Assembly: GCA_030041195.1 (NCBI GenBank)
Contig: JASHOI010000061.1
Span: 1 to 7,651 of the forward strand
Origin: Streptosporangiaceae bacterium
GTDB taxonomy: Bacteria > Actinomycetota > Actinomycetes > Streptosporangiales > Streptosporangiaceae
Length of the DNA stretch: 7,651 bases
Direction: 5' to 3'
The translations under genes were made by a program, and so were the position numbers. How positions within the stretch are numbered: the first letter of the stretch is position 1; every line of letters starts with the position of its first letter. The notes under the pieces were generated by a model. The model was not told the DNA's origin. It made no database searches and saw only the letters and a list, made by a program, of their open reading frames with translations. Shown in pieces: positions 5,908 through 7,651 of the stretch.

Positions 5908-6675
5908 ATGCAGGCCAATATCAAGGGCACCACGATGCCGATACTGGAAGTGACGCTGAACGACGGCGAGGAGGTCATTTCCACACACGGCGAGCTGGCC
6001 TGGATGACCCAGAGCATCCAGCTGTCGCAGGGGATGAACACCGGCGGCGGCGGCGGTGGTGGTGGCGGCGGGTTCATGCAGGGGCTGAAGCGGGCCATCG
6101 GCGGCGGCGGGATCTTTGTCACGCACTACGGCGGGCCCGGCGCGATCACCTTCGCCGCCAAGGTTCCCGGGCACATCATGCCGGTGGAGATCGACCAGGG
6201 CCAGTCCTACTTCGTGCACCGGCACGGCTGGCTGTGCGGGACCCCGGGCATCGTCCCGAGCATCGGGCTGCAGCAGAGCTTCCGCGGCGGGATGTGGGGC
6301 GGCGACGGGTTTGTGCTGCAGAAGCTGGACGGCCAGGGCACGGCCTGGATCGAGCTGTCCGGCGAGCTCACCACCTACGACCTGCCGCCCATGCAGGGCC
6401 TGCTCGTGCACCCCGGTCACATTGGCATGTTCCAGGGCAGCGTGCAGTTCTCGGTGATCCGGATGCCGGGCGTCGCCAACATGATGTTCGGTGAGGACGG
6501 CTTCCACCTGGTGTCGCTGACCGGCCCGGGCCGGGTCTGGCTGCAGTCGATGCCGCTGCCGGTGCTGGCGCACGCACTGGCGCCGTACCTGCAGCACGAC
6601 GACCGGAGCACGCAGCAGGCGGCGGGCGGCGGCGTCGTCGGCGGGATCCTCGGGGACATGCTCCGCGGCAACTGA
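5908..6675 (+). CDS. AIM24 family protein (TIGR00266-like)
   Basis: A 255-residue protein of the AIM24 family, a beta-rich double-barrel fold found in bacteria and mitochondria whose molecular role is unsettled. Family features in order: LEVTLNDGEEVISTHGELAW near 13-32, a polyglycine run of ten residues (46-55), GLKRAIGGGGIFVTHY (59-74), PGHIMPVEID (87-96), the central hydrophobic VLQKLDGQGTAWIELSGEL region (about 136-154) and a conserved HPGHIGMF (168-175). The tail is Gly-rich (GGGVVGGILGDML), as in many members. There is no signal peptide or clear transmembrane helix, so it is probably cytoplasmic or peripherally membrane-bound. A dyad lies in the short leader. The gene converges on the ASCH gene with only 8 bases between the stop codons. 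Full length for the family with no visible defect. Confidence 0.9.
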   Translation: MQANIKGTTMPILEVTLNDGEEVISTHGELAWMTQSIQLSQGMNTGGGGGGGGGGFMQGLKRAIGGGGIFVTHYGGPGAITFAAKVPGHIMPVEIDQGQSYFVHRHGWLCGTPGIVPSIGLQQSFRGGMWGGDGFVLQKLDGQGTAWIELSGELTTYDLPPMQGLLVHPGHIGMFQGSVQFSVIRMPGVANMMFGEDGFHLVSLTGPGRVWLQSMPLPVLAHALAPYLQHDDRSTQQAAGGGVVGGILGDMLRGN

Positions 6676-6683
6676 GCCCGCCG

Positions 6684-7277
6684 TCATCCCGCGGCGCGCC
6701 GCACGTGTTTCAGGTATGACTCGCCGCGCGGTGACAACCGGTAGCCAACGTCGAGGCTGAGCGTCAGCCCGAGTTCCTTCAGCCGCCTGACGTGCAGCTT
6801 GAAGTCCTGCCGCTCCCAGCCCATGGCGTCGGCCAGGGCCGTGGACACGACGCCGGGCCGGTCGGCGATCAGCGCGAGCACGGCGCCGGTCCACGGCCCG
6901 CGGCCGCTCGACCGGTCCATCCGGGCCAGCCTGGCCGTGATCGCGGCGACGTCGGCGCCGGTCAGCCTCGCGGTCCGGGCCAGCTCGTCCCTGGGGTCCG
7001 GCCCGTCGATTCGCCGCAGCCGGACACGGTAGAGCGGCAAAGCCGGGTCACCGCGCAGGCCGGCCAGCAACTCGCCGGCGCTCGCGTACCCGGCCTCGCG
7101 CGCCTGGGCGGCGTCGACCGAAGACGGCTCGACCACGTCCACGGACTCGACTTCGACCATGTCGATCCCGGTGCGGTAGCGGTGGCCGGGCACGACCTGA
7201 CTGCGCTTCCACCGCCGGAAGGCCAGGACGATCGCACCGGAGTGGATCCCGTCCCGCAGCCGCTTCTCGAACTGCAC
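6684..7277 (-). CDS. ASCH domain protein with C-terminal winged helix
   Basis: A 197-residue two-domain protein. Residues 1-95 fit an ASCH (PUA-like) fold: FEKRLRDGIHSGAIVLAFRRWKR at the front, GHRYRTG (31-37), VEVESVDVVE (41-50), the DAAQAREAGYASAGELLAGL helix region (55-74) and the closing strand LPLYRVRLRRI (80-90). Residues 125-195 look like a winged-helix domain, with recognition-helix candidate RQDFKLHVRRLKELG and a wing at LSLDVGYRLSPRGESYL. ASCH domains are predicted to bind RNA or modified nucleotides, so this may be a nucleic-acid-binding regulator; the target is unknown. The canonical lysine of the ASCH GxK motif is replaced by isoleucine (SGAIVLAFR). The GTG at 7277 is the only start possible, since a TAG lies two codons upstream in frame; its ribosome site (GGGTAGA) is poor. 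It converges on AIM24. Confidence 0.78.
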   Translation of the reverse strand: MQFEKRLRDGIHSGAIVLAFRRWKRSQVVPGHRYRTGIDMVEVESVDVVEPSSVDAAQAREAGYASAGELLAGLRGDPALPLYRVRLRRIDGPDPRDELARTARLTGADVAAITARLARMDRSSGRGPWTGAVLALIADRPGVVSTALADAMGWERQDFKLHVRRLKELGLTLSLDVGYRLSPRGESYLKHVRRAAG

Positions 7278-7338
7278 GCTCTACCCGTCCGCCTGCCGCA
7301 GTTCGGCGTCACGCCCGACGATCACCACTGTCTCAGGC

Positions 7339-7367
7339 TAACCACCTGTCCGGCACGGCTACGTCAA
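7339..7367 (-). promoter_or_regulatory. Weak promoter candidate for the ASCH gene
   Basis: On the minus strand TTGACG (7367-7362) and TGGTTA (7344-7339) are 17 bases apart. The -35 element is near consensus, but the -10 is poor. It would give a leader of about 55 bases. Confidence 0.25.
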
Positions 7368-7441
7368 CAGCCCAGTCATCTGTCGTAAGACGGGTATGCC
7401 TACCGGTACCTAGCGTCGTCCTGTCACCGAAGTTCTCCTGG

Positions 7442-7458
7442 AAGGAGGAGGGAGCATG
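7442..7458 (+). promoter_or_regulatory. Ideal ribosome site and ATG beside the IS element
   Basis: AAGGAGG at 7442-7448 is a full match to the 16S anti-Shine-Dalgarno sequence, followed after 7 bases by ATG at 7456-7458. It points right, into the transposase 3' end on the opposite strand. The simplest reading is the translation start of a host gene into which the element has inserted; it could also serve an element-encoded antisense frame. The sequence at 7278-7441 shows no gene, only a TACCGGTA palindrome at 7401-7408. Confidence 0.6.
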
Positions 7459-7651
7459 AGACACCCTCTGTCAACCTCACGCGGCAGCTTTGAGGCCGCG
7501 TGCTCGCTGTCGGTTGGCGGTGTGGATGGCTTCGTCGTAGACGACACCTTTGTCCAGGCAATGCCACAGAACTTCGAGCCAGCGGTTGCCGAGTTTGCGC
7601 AGCGCGGAGTTGTGTCCGTCGCCAGCGGCGATCTTCTCGTCGTAAAACTGC
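7456..7651 (+). CDS. Possible hed-like frame antisense to the transposase, partial
   Basis: From the ATG at 7456 the plus strand is open for 65 codons to the window edge (starting MRHPLSTSRGSFEAACS). It follows an ideal ribosome site. It lies codon-for-codon opposite the transposase, so its openness needs only the absence of TTA, CTA and TCA codons in the transposase, which are rare in GC-rich genes; the frame itself is therefore weak evidence. The reason to list it is the parallel with IS900, an IS110-family element described as inserting at host translation starts and thereby expressing an antisense hed frame. The product is not recognised and translation is unproven. Confidence 0.3.
   Translation, partial: MRHPLSTSRGSFEAACSLSVGGVDGFVVDDTFVQAMPQNFEPAVAEFAQRGVVSVASGDLLVVKL
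7477..7651 (-). mobile_element. IS110-family element, 3' part with transposase C-terminus
   Basis: The minus strand encodes the last 57 complete codons of a transposase whose start lies beyond the right edge. The tail has QFYDEKIAAGDGHNSALRK, then LGNRWLEVLWHCLDKG and VVYDEAIHTANRQRARGLKAAA before TGA. The pattern of a Y-K-AGD-H-AL run, then a short helix ending in CL and YDEA, is typical of the C-terminal end of IS110-family DEDD recombinases. These elements lack clear inverted repeats and, in recent work, are guided by a structured non-coding bridge RNA that in the IS110 subgroup lies upstream of the gene, here outside the window. Codons such as AAA, GTT, GCT and CGA are more frequent than in neighbouring genes, which fits foreign origin. 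The element end probably lies within about 20-30 bases of the stop, near the CATG at 7455-7458. Whether the element is intact cannot be seen. Confidence 0.82.

Noticed and set aside
6043..6072. Polyglycine-coding tract in AIM24 as a slippage or phase-variation site
   Set aside because: A Gly-rich stretch here is normal for the family, and the tract mixes GGC, GGT and GGG codons, so a contingency-locus role is not supported.
5655..6122. Minus-strand frame encoding a polyproline run
   Set aside because: The prolines are the reverse complement of the AIM24 polyglycine codons; AIM24 is clearly the real gene.
6691..6702. 12-bp palindrome GCGGCGCGCCGC near the convergent AIM24/ASCH ends as a terminator
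   Set aside because: It has no loop and no T tract, and lies within codons for the Arg/Ala tail of the ASCH protein; expected by chance at this GC content.
7401..7408. TACCGGTA palindrome upstream of the IS-adjacent ATG as an operator
   Set aside because: Only 8 bp and isolated; too short to claim more than chance without conservation.
1..7651. CRISPR array, tRNA or rRNA genes, or a defence/antiphage island
   Set aside because: No regularly spaced repeats, no cloverleaf-like or rRNA-like stretches and no nuclease, restriction or toxin families were seen; the genes are regulatory, metabolic or of unknown function plus one IS end.

Overview
The window comes from a high-GC Gram-positive chromosome, most probably a filamentous or soil actinomycete. 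The support is strong G/C bias at third codon positions, GTG as a frequent start codon, purine-rich Shine-Dalgarno sites, and families common in Actinomycetota: DUF4407, a PAS-SpoIIE phosphatase-HATPase-STAS fusion, TIGR03084/mycothiol-dependent isomerase-like, AIM24, and ASCH plus winged helix. Genus cannot be fixed from the sequence.

Layout. 1-1636: two minus-strand genes, a partial unknown protein running off the left edge and, upstream of it with a 4-base GTGA overlap, a four-helix DUF4407 membrane protein with a long coiled-coil loop. 1637-2078: a 442-bp non-coding divergent region with AT-rich islands, several dyads, a tandem 10-bp repeat and a good SigB/SigF-type promoter facing right. 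2079-4052: one large signalling protein that joins a PAS sensor, an RsbU-type phosphatase, an RsbW-type kinase and an RsbV-type STAS domain. 4049-4822: a convergent alpha/beta hydrolase whose stop codon overlaps that of the signalling gene. 4823-4969: a divergent spacer with a perfect 9-bp-arm dyad. 4970-5776: a TIGR03084-family putative metal-binding DinB/MDMPI-fold protein. 5908-6675: an AIM24-family protein with a polyglycine run. 6684-7277: a convergent ASCH-winged-helix protein. 7477-7651: the 3' end of an IS110-family transposase that runs off the right edge.

How it works together. The central theme is partner-switching stress control: the fused phosphatase/kinase/antagonist is preceded by a promoter of the class such circuits normally control, which suggests feedback by an alternative sigma factor encoded elsewhere. 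The other genes look like a loose collection rather than one pathway; no operon longer than two genes is evident. The most unusual spot is the right edge, where the IS110-family element lies against an intact ideal ribosome binding site and ATG. An open frame antisense to the transposase continues from that ATG, an arrangement resembling IS900 and its hed frame. No RNA genes or CRISPR arrays were seen.
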